Assembly: GCA_038503065.1 (NCBI GenBank)
Contig: JBCAMK010000005.1
Coordinates: 620,001 to 684,000 of the forward strand
Source of the DNA: Paragyromitra xinjiangensis
Taxonomy: Eukaryota; Ascomycota; Pezizomycetes; Pezizales; Discinaceae
Direction: 5' to 3'
Length of the DNA stretch: 64,000 bases
Shown here: one piece after another, positions 1 to 12,675 of the stretch
Position numbering within the stretch: position 1 is the stretch's first letter
How the letters are laid out: the number at the start of each line of letters is the position of its first letter
The notes under the pieces: model-generated
Seen by the model: the letters and a program-made list of their open reading frames with translations, nothing else
What the model was told of the DNA's origin: nothing
Databases searched by the model: none
Position numbers and translations under genes: made by a program

Positions 1-52
1 CTACGTATACTAGATCTCTTCCAACTGTGTTCGCCTAATACCCATCTTCCAG

Positions 53-738
53 GTGCCCCTCTCTCCAGTGTTCTCTTGAGACTAGCCAACATTGGACTCG
101 ACTTATTCCATGAAGCTTCAGATTACTTGGGTAACGTGGACCTTCAGCAACCCGTCTTTCTCTTCGCGCTAGTACTATGGACTATCTCAAGATGGGATTC
201 AGAGAAAGGACTCAAAGTAATGATGGTTCAGTTTGTCGAAAACTTTATCAGGCTGGCTTTGGGGGCATTCTCCCTGGCTATGATGGTTTTGATGGTCACT
301 TATACCACCACTATGAACTGGATGAGATATCTTGCGCTCGCTCACAATGAGTTAACTACGCCAAACCTACAAGCACTACATGATATTGAGTTGGGACACG
401 CCGGGGGAGAGATTATTGTTTCAGAAGGACGGAACAGTAGCCTAGGGCTCGAACTTAGGGTGGGGATAGATACATATTTGTGGGGAGAGCGGACAACAGA
501 GGAGACAAATATAGGGGAGGTTCTCGTGACCTTGGCTCGGACGGATACAGCGACGACTACCCCGAGCCTGCTTGCCGAAAAGATGTGCCAGCGTTATACG
601 CTAGGTGTTGGAGCGGGTGATACCGTGATGGAGGGCAACGGTATTTTTTACAGTTCTCTGGGTCTCTGTTTGGTGAGTTTCTTTGTCTGGGGAAGGGGCA
701 GTAGGAGGCAGCTAAGGTGGAGGAGTGGGCGGGGTTGA
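53..738 (+). CDS. 3' part of an unrecognised membrane-protein gene (5' end outside window)
   Basis: The frame is open from an acceptor-like CAG at 50-52, preceded by a branch-site-like CCTAAT at 34-39, to the stop at 736-738. No ATG is credible as a start (the frame's first usable codon is a TTG), so this is read as the last exon of a gene beginning left of the window. The peptide of about 228 residues has three hydrophobic stretches: PVFLFALVLWTIS early, a long one around LGAFSLAMMVLMV, and IFYSSLGLCLVSFFVW close to the C-terminus, which ends in a basic Arg-rich tail. A hydrophilic acidic loop of roughly 100 residues with an NSS sequon lies between the second and third. I do not recognise the family. 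The exon boundary is inferred from frame and splice signals. Confidence 0.55.
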
Positions 739-3385
739 TATTGCTTTCCCTATGGGAGGCAAGGATGTTTCTGGGTGGGCTAGAGAATATTTTGCGGTCA
801 CGATTGGGGGTGGCTTGTTTTTGGTTTTCTACTTTTAGGTTTCTTCTAGTCATATCTAGTCTTCTTCGACCTTCACTTTTTAAAAAAAATACTAGCTCCT
901 TCACAGCATTTAAGTGATGATTGTTCTTTATGCGCTGAGATCATACTGTAAACTCCAACACCATTACATACGTGGCACGTGCACGCCGAGAGACTCTACT
1001 TGAACCGCACCTTGAATTCACTTTGACGAATCATCTCACGTCAACAATCCTATCTGTCACTACTCTAAGATGATAATTCCCTTGACTGTGCCCAACCCTC
1101 CTCGGTCATAAAGCCTTCAAGTAACTTCTTCTCATGTTAGTGATATTTCGAGATCATCTAGAAGGCCCGGAAACCCCGAGTCACATCACCTTGTAACACT
1201 TTGTATTGGCTTTACGCAAGTATGATACATATGGTGAATAAGGTATGTGCAAGAAACACATGGTGTAAATACAATTAACTTTTTAGTCGTGTTGATTGAA
1301 TAACCAAAGGCTCGACTGTGTAAACTACACTGGCATATTATGTACTGTAGGTTAAGTTATTTAGAAACTACAAGATACTAAAGAACAATATTTACATAAT
1401 ATAAGTTTTACAATTTCTCGCAACATAGAACCTTACCGTGTAGAGTCAGGGCTAGGCAAACCCTAAAAATAGATCACTAGCAGAGATACTTTCAAGATTG
1501 CATCAAAAGATATCATTTAATCAAGTTGTTTGCAATTGATGGCCTAGTGTAGTCTCGATTCCAGACCTTTTGGGAAAATCGCTATTTATTTTGGGTGGTT
1601 GCAATTGACGCGATTTTTCTCAAAACATTTTAAACACCAAATATTGAAAAGATCTGGGCGACTGCAACGTGGGCACGAGACTAGGCCTAGGGATGGTACC
1701 TACAAATTCACCAGCCGCAGAGTTTTGATTCTCCGTCGTTTTAACCTTCTTTGTTATCATGTATTTGGTTTGGGTATCCTACTAGTTTAGGTATCCTGCT
1801 ACAGCGTGTACCTGACGTGTCAGATTATCAAATTTTTAGCGGACAATACCCAGGCGGTGCACTGTCTCGTGCCCAGGCTTGTGCTTGGCGCCAAGGTTCG
1901 TACCTCGCGTCTCTATTTGGCCATAATTGTGAATAAAATACAATAATTATGGAAAAATAGGCTAGGAACGAGACAGCACCTAGCATAGAATTACATGTAG
2001 TTTACACAGCTCCTCCGCGCTTTTAGTATTTACATAGTACACTAGGGGCTGCCCATGTGTTACCACATGGGCGTTGGGAGGGGGAAGTAGTAGGAAGGTG
2101 GATTTGACAGCAAAGGTATATTGGCTCATGGTGACTCTCTCTCATCTATTCGGCACACCAAGAGTCCACTCGGTTGAGAAGCAAAATATTCCTCGCTTCT
2201 CACTTCACTCGCTTCGCTCGTTACGTTCAAAGCTCGTCATATTTCGGCTTCTCAGCCTCGTCCCGTGATATACATGTATTACTTAAAATCAATTACATAC
2301 ATGTATGAGCATAGTTCAACAGGGTAACCCCAAGCTTCTGCCCTTTTCCTTATTTTATATATATAGATGTAATTTTGTACCATCATGTTTAGAAAATAAG
2401 TCACATGATGATAGGTGAATTCAACATAGGAGATAACGATTCTACAAAGAGTATATATAGCAACAGCAAAAATCTAGCAGATATGGTAGGTAAGTAGACA
2501 ATATGACTCTAGCAGAGCCAAGAAAAGCTATATTTATAGCCTCATTACTTTTGAATTCCTTGACGGATGCGTGTTTGAGGTGTGAATTTAGTATTGGATT
2601 AGGGTTAAAGGCTTTTCAGTAACAGGATAGATTGATAGATTTCCATCGAGCGCATAGCTGTTAATGGACCTGTAGATAGTGGTAGTGGCACTTAGAGCTT
2701 GAGTTTCCTATTTTAAAGTGCTTTTGAATAGTAAGGGGGAGATAAAGGTTAGCTGTGAAGTGTTAAGAGATAATGACTTGTAGTGAGACGTCAACTCCCC
2801 TCGCTTCGAATTCCATCTCCGTTTCTATCGCTTGAACAGCCGGTTCTTGTGATGTACAGTAAGTAATCTTGAATATGTGGCAGTAGTGTTACTATCTCTT
2901 TTTACGTTTTCATTACCCTCTCATATGTTTACTTTATTGCGTAAATCTTTCTGGCAAGAATATTTTGCGCTGAGGGGCGCCATGACCGGTTTGACCGCAT
3001 GCGTGCGTTTAAATTAGTAGATAATTCAGTCAAGCAACATCGCTCGCCCAAGCATTACAGACGGGCTCTGAACTAGAGGTTCAAAATAAGAGAAATCATT
3101 TAGCTCTTCAGTTGTCTACCCAGTCTTGCGCATAAAAATTTCCATGCCACAATTACAAACGGTGATAGCTAATGTGGGTGAAATTTATCAAAATTTCTCT
3201 TCACAACGTAATATAACCAACAGGGCACGTGCACTGAAACTATACAGCGAACATCACCACACACCAGATCATACTAGTTTTTGCCCGTATAAAACACGGT
3301 CGCTTAAATTTATATTCACGCCATACATGTGTGCTTTATGTTATCCATTAATCTTCCCTCCGATTCACCACGCACAAGAAACGCA
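739..3385. other. Gene-free stretch with TACATGTA copies and a small hairpin
   Basis: No frame with coding character was found. The stretch holds three copies of the octamer TACATGTA (1992, 2271, 2298) and a perfect hairpin at 2051-2072 (GCCCATGTG paired with CACATGGGC). A partial CTCGT-type repeat end (GGCACGAGACTAGGCCTAG) lies near 1671. The remainder is AT-rich sequence without recognised content. Confidence 0.4.
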
Positions 3386-4236
3386 TCACTTAGTAGTCTC
3401 TTCCACAATTGTGACATACCCATTCTGAGCGCTACTCCACACCTGGGTACCTTCAAACTGGTCATCCGGGTTGTTATTGAGCAACAGATACTCCGATCCA
3501 TCACTCCCCTTGAAGGTTCGCACCGGCCGTACGGCATAAGAAGGCTCGCTTGCCTCAAAGACGCCAGCCCCGTCACGTTTCGGGTTCTTGACCATAGTCC
3601 CGGCAGAATTCATCTTGAATTGGGAACTATCTGAATTCTTACAGCTTGGTTTGCTACCACAGGAAGGACTTTGAAATATGAAGTCAGCTCTTGCACGGAA
3701 GATAATTAGTGGGGTGTGTGGGATGCGTACGCGCCGATAAAGTTCTTAATGAAGATGTCGAATTTGTCTCCGTTCTTGAGCTTTTTATAGAATTGGCTGA
3801 GTTGGCCACCCTCACCTGTTTAAGAATTGTTAGCCCACACCACAAACCCCACTGACAGAGGAGATGATAGGAGCAACGAACTCGAGTTATCCGTAGGATG
3901 TACACATCTCAGACTAGCCCCAGTCCCTCCTTCCTTAGTCGACGCGAACGGGAATTCATCGCACGAAGTACCAAATTTATTGAACGGCGAAACACCCGTC
4001 GAAGCGTTACACGGATTCTTACTGCACCCAGATTTTACACGCCGGGCGTCCGAAGCCTTCGAGTCGCTGTCGTAGGTAAATTTCTTCCCTCCCCCAAACC
4101 CGGGGGAACACTGAGCGGCATAACAGTAGTTTTCACACGTGCCGAGGGAATTTTCACAGTTCCATTCAAAGCTCACAGCGACTGAACTTTGGATGAAGGC
4201 TGAGGCTAGGAAGGCAAGAGCGAAAGTGAGTTTCAT
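3386..4236 (-). CDS. Secreted protein with a NucA/NucB deoxyribonuclease-type domain
   Basis: Three exons were reconstructed on the minus strand: 4236-3882, 3815-3731 and 3668-3386, with introns of 66 and 62 nt that have branch-like CTAAC/CTAAT or CTGAC before CAG and AAG acceptors. Phases join without a stop to give 240 residues. Residues 1-20 form a signal peptide. The hallmark CDEFPFASTKEGG is at residues 92-104, followed by a Cys (111), an Asn-Ser-Ser segment and EGGQLSQFY after intron 1; this order is that of the NucA/NucB family (PF14040), whose bacterial members are secreted DNases. Several cysteines suggest disulfides, as expected outside the cell. Fungal members are poorly characterised, so activity is inferred. 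Exon 1 in its own frame would stop at 3820; only splicing restores the family motif. Confidence 0.85.
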
Positions 4237-4592
4237 CTTTGAAGTAATGGAGGGTTGATTGAATGGTGGTTTAGAGGGTTTCGAGTCGTGTTCGTGTTTG
4301 TTCGGTAGAGCTTGGAGTTTCTGATGAGCGTAAACACGGAGGGATAGAAAGCTTTATAACTGGCGCAAGCACCAGTAGCAGTAAAATTGGACGAGTTAGA
4401 CAGGCCAAACTCGTGAAGCACAGTAAGCCGTGCAGGGATTTCAGGTGTTGCCTTGCAGTTGATCTTCCCGGAGCGCATAGATTTTTGGGTCCAGCTCCGG
4501 GTGTCTATTCGCCTATAATTAACGCTTATGGGACAAGCTACTTCTGCATAAGACAAAAAACCTATAACGATGGTGAACGCTGAAGTACAATA
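4233..4592 (-). pseudogene. Possible degraded small secreted-protein reading frame
   Basis: An open frame without an ATG runs from just after a TAG at 4595-4593 to a stop at 4233, ending across the start codon of the nuclease gene. Its beginning reads like a signal peptide (a hydrophobic TIVIGFLSYA stretch) and the rest has a few cysteines and an N-glycosylation-like NSSNFT. An ATG with a short hydrophobic peptide sits just upstream in another frame (near 4620), so a frameshift or an unrecognised intron could separate start and body. It could equally be the promoter region of the nuclease gene with a chance frame. Not recognised. Confidence 0.2.
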
Positions 4593-6183
4593 CTATCAAG
4601 GCTGGACAGCTATACTTCATAGGGGTTACTGCATAGTTTCCCGGTTCAGCTTGTGTTGAGTGGCTATGGTGAAACAATTTCCATTTACGGGAGTTTCATT
4701 ACAATCAGAATTGCATAAAGTTATCCTTCATAGTTTCGGGAATAAATTACTTGAAACCTTAATATATCCTTAGAAAGGTAATATCCCCACAAGTTATGGC
4801 TTCTAATCATGATAAGTGTTCGGATTCTGCGCGTAGCTATTACGTAAGCAGGTCTTGCACACCATAAAGGCTGATAATATACACGTAGTATCTTGCGAAA
4901 GGGAACACGCCCGAGCTAAGATTATAGAACTACCTATGCGTGATGTCGTATTAATCATAGTTGATCAGGCAACCGAATTCAGATCACCACTCGTATCCCC
5001 ATAACGTTTTTAAAACGGGCTGCCTCTACATCCATCCTATATAAAATAGGTAGATTGAGGGCAGTTCGTATGGTATATATGCAGACCTGGCCCATTTTAA
5101 AAAAGTCATGAGAATACGAGTATATGGTTGTCTACCGGTTGCAACTAAGCCTCAACATCCATTTGGCCAATCGAGCTATATAATGACCCTACAGCCTGTC
5201 GCGGGGTCATGCGGGGTCATAGACAACTGAAGCAAAGCAATAAATAAACTTAACCACTAGCCAATTAAACTCCATGGAGCCATACACCTGTACTATTTTG
5301 GGAAAGAATATCGTGCATCAGCTACGCGAACCAGCTTTTGGGGTGTAGAGCTGTTTCAATAGGGGTATCTTGCTTACATTTTTGCATTTATTATCGCTAA
5401 GAATCGAGTTCTATACTGCTGATCTTCAGTAACTACAGAGAGTAGTATAGCCTTACGTACGCTACTGCCTTTCAGTGTTTTCTGCAGTGAAGATGATCGA
5501 AAATTATCCATAGCCACAGCTTGGTGTGCCCTGTGTTCATGGTTCGTGCTTTGGACGGAGGGTGTTTTAAAGTGCTGCGCGCAAAGCGCGGGCATTGAAA
5601 AGGTTTTCTCGAGATTTAGATATACCGAGACATCACTAGGCGCCTTAACTACCAAGATGTCAGGAAAGTATATTTTATATTTGTCTAGAATTAAATTTTC
5701 TCAGCAATTTCTGAATCTGTAGTAGAAGTTGCGAGATTAACCCGCACTTTTTGGCACGCGCTTTCGGAACAGCTGTGCCACTATAGGCTCGTCTTCTGCT
5801 TATGGCTGCTTGCGGTGCGTAGCAACCTTCGGTAATGGGGCTGGACATGAGACTAGTGCCACCACAAAGTACCGTGAGACAACTTTCGCTCCGGGCAGCC
5901 AATGATATTCATGTACACTGTTTCAGTACGTCATATTATGACGAATACATATAGTTACCCGTGCCTGCAGGCCACAGCATCAGGGATGAACGAAACTTCC
6001 AGCTTTAGATAGCTTCATGCAGTGTCAACTTCGATAACAGAATCAAGTTCAGCTCAAGTTACTGCTACATATCTATGTCCCTTGTCTGCGCTTAGCCATC
6101 ACCCATACTTCAGATCCAACACTACCGATATTTGACTCTCGCCGCAACACTACTTTCTTAAATTCGCTACCAAAGAAAACTCG
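4593..6183. other. Gene-free stretch
   Basis: Only short frames with no coding character are present. A direct duplication of the ten-mer GCGGGGTCAT occurs at about 5200-5220. No transposon ends, RNA genes or regulatory motifs were recognised. The last 100 bases before 6184 are the presumed promoter and leader of the following gene. Confidence 0.35.
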
Positions 6184-6765
6184 ATGGCGTCCCCAGCCCT
6201 CCACGGAGTTTTCTGCACCAGCAAAATACCAGAAGAAGTCAGTAGCAAATCTCCCAGAAGCCTCAGCGGCAAAACTAACACTCAAAAGGTCCTCAAAAAC
6301 TTCCTTACATCAGCAGTTACAGGCGCTCCGCCTCCCGATTTCACCCCGACTCTCTGTGTCGTAACTCATCCCAACTTTGAATCCTACACCACCGACGATG
6401 TCTCCCATCCTCATAAGATCGCACGATTCGAGACCCCATTCAATGGGATGAATGAAACCGATATTACTGCCTTGCTTGCACAGAAGAGTGGCAAGTCACA
6501 GATAAATACAGATACTTTCATCATTCTAGATGAGCGGAGTTGTGAAGATGAAAGTGTATTGTTGGTGTCGGGGCGTGGCGATGAGGAGGGGCTTCAGGCA
6601 GTGAGGGTTAGTTTCGAGCAGTCGCTTGCGATACTGCAGGCTGTAGATGTGAGATCGATTGGGATGAATGAGGTTCGGAGCTGGGTGGATGAGAGTGGCG
6701 TTTACCGAGGGAGCGATTCGGTGCCGAAGAAGGGAGGTGCTGCGCCGATGAAAAAGCTTGATTGA
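6184..6765 (+). CDS. DUF6924-like protein, single exon
   Basis: One uninterrupted frame starts at an ATG in an AACTCGATGG context and encodes 193 residues. The middle has a beta-strand-like TFIILDERS followed by SVLLV, then a downstream RVSFEQSLAILQAV segment, and the domain closes with DESGVYRGS near residue 175. That order (hydrophobic strand with an acidic pair, a second valine-rich strand, and a terminal D-x-G-V-x-R-G) is how I recall DUF6924 proteins. The C-terminus adds a short Lys/Gly-rich tail. There is no signal peptide or membrane segment, so it is probably cytoplasmic. Function of DUF6924 is unknown. The family match is from memory of its pattern and needs a profile search. Confidence 0.7.
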   Translation: MASPALHGVFCTSKIPEEVSSKSPRSLSGKTNTQKVLKNFLTSAVTGAPPPDFTPTLCVVTHPNFESYTTDDVSHPHKIARFETPFNGMNETDITALLAQKSGKSQINTDTFIILDERSCEDESVLLVSGRGDEEGLQAVRVSFEQSLAILQAVDVRSIGMNEVRSWVDESGVYRGSDSVPKKGGAAPMKKLD

Positions 6766-7593
6766 TAGGGCTACGAGGGGGATTAGGGCGTGAGGGCGTG
6801 ACTAGTCTTGGATTTCCTTTCCTTTTATGTTCTCGGTTGTCCCTAGGACCTGAAATCAAGTAAGGATCTAAACACTTTACTTGAAAATTTGAAGAGAGAT
6901 AAACCCGTATCCTTTCTCACCTAGGTATTCGGGGTTGTGAACGTAGATATCGCTATGTAAGTATAATTACTATGGCTGTAAGGCTTGTACGAGACTGAAT
7001 TTGATGAAAGTTCGAGAAATTTAAACTCTATGAGCGATAGTTAGCCCTGGCCGTATCTTTTTGCGTGCTTACCCAGTTGCGCGGCTATCACCTCACCTTT
7101 CTGTAGCGGTAAAATTAAACTGTGGACTTCATAAGATATCACTTGATAACTTGTATTTTCTCATACTCCGCCTTAAGCTTAACGTATATCACCGTGTAAC
7201 TGACCATTAGGATGTAATAAGATTTGTTTTTAATGTCTACCTGCCTGGAAGGGATTACCCATGGCCATATCTGAGTGGTGATTTACTTGGAGAGCTGATT
7301 TACATCACAAAAACGGCCTGGATATTTTTGAGAGATATCAAGACCGAAATCTTATTGAATTACCAAGTGATACAAAATTAGAAGATCTATGGCTTGAATC
7401 TGCCAGCCTGATCGGTAAGAACACAAAAGAAAAATAATTTCTTCTAACTTTCTACTCCATAGAGCTAAACCTAATTAGGCTTAGTTACTTCGTATTTACC
7501 GCAGCAAACCATTAGAATGTAGAACAGCCATTAAGAGACCGGTCTGAATCTGGTATTGTGTGAGAAGACGCAAGAAATGGTGCCATAAGTGAT
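6766..7593. other. Convergent intergenic region
   Basis: This region separates the 3' ends of the DUF6924-like gene (plus) and the ThrE-type gene (minus). It should contain both polyadenylation regions; AT-rich tracts are visible, but no specific signal can be assigned. No coding frame or repeat was recognised. Confidence 0.35.
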
Positions 7594-9266
7594 CTAGAAG
7601 TCCATATGTGGTGCGCCACGATTCTGGAGTTTAAAGCCAAAGAATATATGGTTCGATATAATCCTGCATAAAATTAGAAACTTTTCTATAGTGTGATATA
7701 TAGTCGGGCTATACAGTGCAAGTGATATAGAGACGCAAATGACCAGCATACTATAGTTCCAATATATCCCCTTCTCATAATCCTACCGTGACACAGATGC
7801 TGTTAACAAAAGCTGACTGTCACGAGCGGGGAGTGGACTTACGCCGTATGCAAAAGATAGTAAGCCTCTCATGCCCCAGCTTCCAGGAACCTGGATAAAG
7901 ACTCCTGCAACGATCCCGTTGAATGCAAAGTCGTCGGTTATTCTTGCGGAGAGATTTGCGGAGAGTCCTAGGGCGAGAGATGCAGCGAATGCGTTTAATT
8001 CTGGAGGTGCGTGCCAAACTATATATGCGGTGTGGTGTTGGTTAGGCAGGTATCCTTCAGAGCAATATAAACTTAGTCTTACCATGTTTTGAAGCGAATC
8101 CTGCTCCATAGCCAAGACTGCCAATGGTGATCATCAGCGGCCATTGCCTGAACGGTGTCTTGAAGGAAGTATGTTAGTGACGCGAAATCTCAGAAAAAGA
8201 GGACGTTCGCACTTTGAGATATACGTTGTAGGCGCAGATGTAAACGGGGACACATAAAACAAGCCAAAGATTATTAACGACGATCCCCTGGGTGGTGTCG
8301 CAAGTCTTAGCTATACTCATAGGAGATCGTTGAAACCCGATTCCGGTGGTGTTGTTGGGAGCGTTGTATAGGATTGGCGCTAGCGTGAGCCCAAGCGCCA
8401 TACAGCACAAGTACACCACGGTATAACAAAGACGTATGCATCCAGCAATGGTGTTCTTCGTCATTATTTCAACGACGGAGATGGAAACAGTGTATCCTGG
8501 AAGCATCGTTACAGGTGCGGATAATATCAGGGTGGAATAGCAGAAATGCTCGGATATGACGGTGGCTATCAACGAGACTAAGAAGCAAGCAATGCATTCG
8601 TAAGTCCACTGTAGAGCCCAGGCTACTTGTTAGCAAATAGTATGAGAGATTGGGCAAAGATATCTATACCCATAGTTTCTCCCACTTATTCGTAACTAGT
8701 CGTAACAGGGCTGGAATGACTGCCAACGCCCCTGACATCGCAGCGTCCCCCCAATCACCTCCAAAAAACATAATCGCACTAGTGGCAGCAGCGGGTACAT
8801 ATGAAGCAGCAATAGCATACTCGCTCCACGCGCTTTTCATGACTTTAATCCTTTCAAGTTCCGCATATACGATATTCAAATGAAAATCTTCTGGCCGTCT
8901 GATCATATCCTTGACCAACGCAAACACATGTGGGAGCCTTGTAAAGTTCATTGAACCGCGTTCATCGATATGATATATTGCCGGAGGTCCCCGCTTACTT
9001 GCAGGAAGGAATGATAATACCGTGTACGTGCTCATTGAGATAACCGTAATTTGTCTGTTAAAGGCTTTGCCGAGAGCTTCGATGACGGGCTGTATTCGAT
9101 GCGATGGGCCCCCCTGAGAGATAAATGTCGATGCTACATTGAATATTAGGTCTTCTAATGACTGCGGGCAGTCTGCTGCGGGGCTTTCTTCCCCGATTTC
9201 GGTTGCTGAGGAGTATTCGGACGATGGAAGTCCTTCCGGGCCTGGTAAGACGTGTAAGTTTAGCAT
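7594..9266 (-). CDS. ThrE / Prm10-type (DUF1212) multi-pass membrane transporter
   Basis: Five exons were reconstructed: 9266-8670, 8608-8213, 8158-8083, 8018-7843 and 7782-7594, with introns of 54-64 nt (donors GTATAG, GTGCGA, GTAAGA, GTAAGT). All phases join to give about 477 residues. The first exon has the N-terminal ThrE domain (ISQGGPSHRIQPVIEALG, then an IYHIDERG segment and a long amphipathic helix) and leads into hydrophobic helices. Exon 2 has LSAPVTMLPGYTVSISVVEI and exon 4 has the second half-domain with GIVAGVFIQVPGSWGMRG, matching the LP-G and VPG-G signatures of the family; bacterial ThrE exports threonine and yeast Prm10 is pheromone-regulated. The last exon supplies a final membrane helix. 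The true start may lie farther upstream: the frame stays open to about 9345, and another frame at 9260-9442 could be an extra exon. Confidence 0.85.
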
Positions 9267-11510
9267 TCGCTTGATACGGATCTTGGAAGTATGGATGAGG
9301 GATTACGCTGGTGAACTCCGGTAGTGAAGATTTTGTTGCGATTCATTCCAGCTATAAGTGGATTCGTACGACTGGCGACTTGTTGTGGATCGGTAATGCG
9401 GTTCTCTAAGTCGCCGTGATTATCAATATACTTGTGGTTCAAAAAAGGACTTGAAACGCTGCCGATACTAGCTATAGAGACTGTGGAAACGAAGTAAAAA
9501 GTGAAGCAGGGTTACTGTACCTAACATCTTTACCACGACCGGGATGCTAAAGAAGGTTGAATCTTACTGATTATTCCAAAGACTCTGAGATGAGTACTAA
9601 TGCGATAGTGTCATCAACTGGAAAATTAATATCGGATAGGAACACAAACTAGGGAAGATCTGATAAAGCTTAATAAAGGATTAGATAGTTAGTTGACCAT
9701 TGCCAAGACGCCCGGACAATTCAATGGAACTTTAACGACGGGCCCGAATACCCGTGGTTGGGCGATCAAGGCTTCGGCAGCGACATATCTGACTGTATGT
9801 AATACCTACGGTGCACAGCAGCCATAGGCAGTAGGGGATTGGAACGAGCCTAGTAATACCCATTTAGAACGTTTCAGGGGAAAAGAAGAGCTCACCCTCA
9901 TATTCTCTATGACTAGGCGTTATGCTACCACAGCCTGATAGCGGGGTTCCTTGATATGCATCTCAGTCGTAATCCAGGGAAACACTAGAATCAAAGGACA
10001 GATAGCTAGGATGGCTAGTCCATTCTTGGAAAGGGGTGCTACGAATGCATTTTTTGGCAGTCCTGGTTGCAATTGGCCCGTATGCAAAACTCTGGGGTAA
10101 ATGATGGAAATAGGTATAAATCGTAGGTGCTTATTACTCTTGGCTCCTCGACTAGTACTATTGTCTCCTCAAACGCGCTCAAGCAGTGTGCAGTTTCTCA
10201 CATACTATGGAATAACAAGAAAAAGGGACCTGACCTCCGAGGGTTACTCGACGCTTGAATTACCCCCTTGTGCTCGGTAGTGGTCAGGATTCAAGAGCCA
10301 CTGATGGGACCCACTTAGGATTACATAGCTAGATATATAGCTTCAGTTCCGAGGCCGCGGTGATCGTGATACGAAACCTTCCTTAATACTGTCGACGTCA
10401 GAAGTGAGCATGTATTCGCCAAGACCGGGCGAAGCGATCTACGCAGATACTTTAGCTCTTCTATAGATAATATTTTCTCAAAATCGTGGTCGGGAAGAAT
10501 ACCTAGGAAGTTTTCCGTAAGGGTATCACGATAAGCGAAGGCTCATTGGCCCGCCCCCTAGAATTGACAACAAACCGAACCCACCAAGGTTCACGGGCAC
10601 ATGTACCTACCAAGGTGTCCATCTCTCTACGGGCGTTTGAACGATACATCCGGTGCGTGATTCCGCTGACCCATGCGCTGCCTGTGAGTGCTCCTGGAGG
10701 AATAACGGTATGCCACATCACTCGGCTAGGTACCGGTATTTTTTGGAGCCATGAGGGGTAACAGGAAATTAACCTTTTTTCTCACTAGTGTTTGGAGATC
10801 GTGGCTGTATATCTAGTGCGAATCTACCCAGGTATGTTTCGCGACAATAACATGCAGCCTTGGACTGGGTTAGAGCCGTTTCGATCGCCGTTAACTTGGC
10901 TTTAATTCTGGAACGAAACTCCTCTTCTTGAATACCTGTTGGAGCTAAACTCCAGAGCGGCTTAAGGCAAAGCCTTTATCTCGATGCCGGATGGTAATTT
11001 CTAACAATTCCCCGCTTCTAGATTTTAGGGACGATATCCATCATCCATCATGATCTATGTTTCCTTGGATAGGTAGTGGCATGGTTTGGTAGATCTATAG
11101 ATCATGTTTCTATTATGAGGTTTCAAGATACAAAGGGCAGATCGAGAGAGTTTGACTCTATTGAATAGGATTTATTCAATAGCCATACATTTACAATGCG
11201 GTAATTGACAAGGGAAGAATTCCATGGGAAACTGGGGAAACTGCTTCGTATACTATCTACGAGGCCGATGTTGAATGACCCCTCAACTCATAGGCCTCCA
11301 GTGCCAAATCTCCGATTCTCAGTATTTAAGCAAGTAAAAAAACATTTATAATCCGTATCTTTTCCATTGTGGACTACATAACCAGCAACTTTATTAGGTC
11401 TACATGCCAACTGTCGAATATACATAACTAATAATCGGCATAACTAAAACAACTCACAAACTTTTATCACACTACTATATTTATATCGTAAAACTCTCTC
11501 CTCGACCATC
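9267..11510. other. Divergent intergenic region between transporter and nicotianamine synthase
   Basis: The part next to 9266 may include an extra 5' exon of the transporter (open frame 9260-9442, minus). The rest lacks coding frames I would support. A CTCGT-type short repeat lies at 9805-9852. The last 150 bases are AT-rich and precede the nicotianamine synthase ATG. Confidence 0.35.
9805..9852 (+). repeat. CTCGT short element, partial copy
   Basis: The copy carries the inner block CAGCAGCCATAGGCAGTAGG and the right end GGAACGAGCCTAG shared with the copy at 22336. The left TIR-like end (TAGTCTCGTGCCCA) is missing. It is one of seven related elements in the window. Confidence 0.6.
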
Positions 11511-12675
11511 ATGCTCTCAGTCGAACAGCCTCTTTCCCCTAGGGACGTACCTAGCTCCTCCGGCATCTTAGATCCTATTTTGCTCCAAGGATATCAGAAA
11601 GATACCGCAGAGAAATATATCTCTAAGATACTTCATCTGTACGAAGAATTATCTAAGTTTCAGGATCTTAGCCCTTCGCCCGAGGTGAACACTGTTTTCG
11701 GGAGTTTGGTTGGTGTATGCGCGGAGACACCAAACGAGTCTATTGCTGAACAGGTATGACCACTCTAGCTAGGAACTTAGTTGAATTGATGTAGTTCCCT
11801 CGAGAACAAAAATTGATTTCCCACCACATCAGATCCTTACAGACCCCCGTGTCGTCAAAATAACAGCCCATCTCAAGCATTTATGTTCCGAGGGCGAATG
11901 TCGACTAGAGGCACATTGGGCAGAGAAGATTGGAAATTTTGAATCTGAAACTCTAGGTACATTTCGTGTCTACTTCAAAATCCCTCTTACTTGTCTAACA
12001 TGACTTATTTATTAGTCGACGCGAACCTCCTCAACTTCCCATACTACAGTAACTACGTCGACCTAACAAAAATGGAACTCTACGCTCTTTTCTCAATGTC
12101 ACCCACCACACCCCACAAGTTCGCTTTCATTGGCTCAGGCCCCCTCCCTCTAACCTCCCTTTGCATCGCCGACTTTCTCGAAAAGGAATTTAAGGACTCC
12201 CCAACCCAAGTCCAAATCCACAACATCGACCGTGACCCACGAGCCATTTCGCTTTCCTCCTCCCTCTGCCAGAAACTCGGGCGAAGAGCAAGGTCATTGA
12301 CCTTTCAGTGCACTGAGGCAATAGAGGATAAACAAAAACAAGACTTAGAGGAGTTCGATGTCGTTTATCTCGCGGCACTCGTAGGGAGTTCAAAAATCCA
12401 GAAGGAGCAGATTATTAATGATGTTGCAGGAAGGATGAGACCTGGAGCGTTGTTGGTGTTGAGAAGCGCACACTCTTTGAGGAGTTTGCTTTATCCGGTG
12501 TGTATTATATTTACTGGATACCCTAATATATATACATAGGTGCTAATATACGCAGGTTATCGATGCGGTGGCTGATGTGCAGCGTTCGGGTCTACAGCCT
12601 CTACTCACGGTTCACCCGTATAATCATATCGTTAATTCTGTGGTTATTGCACGCGTGATAGGCGGGGGGTTGTGA
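11511..12675 (+). CDS. Nicotianamine synthase
   Basis: The product condenses S-adenosylmethionine units into nicotianamine, a chelator of iron, zinc, copper and nickel; activity is inferred from homology. Four exons (11511-11753, 11833-11956, 12016-12497, 12556-12675) join in phase to 322 residues, the usual length of the family. Visible signatures are FPYYSNYVDL (residues 130-139), FIGSGPLPLTS (160-170, the SAM-binding glycine motif), IDRDP (193-197), VVYLAALVG (238-246) and LRSAHSLRSLLYP (271-283); these match plant and fungal nicotianamine synthases closely. Introns have GTATGA, GTACAT and GTGTGT donors and TAACATGAC or GCTAAT branch sites. No signal peptide, so cytosolic. The neighbouring transporter is divergent but belongs to an amino-acid family; a functional link is only speculation. 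Homologues are also known from other filamentous ascomycetes. Confidence 0.93.
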
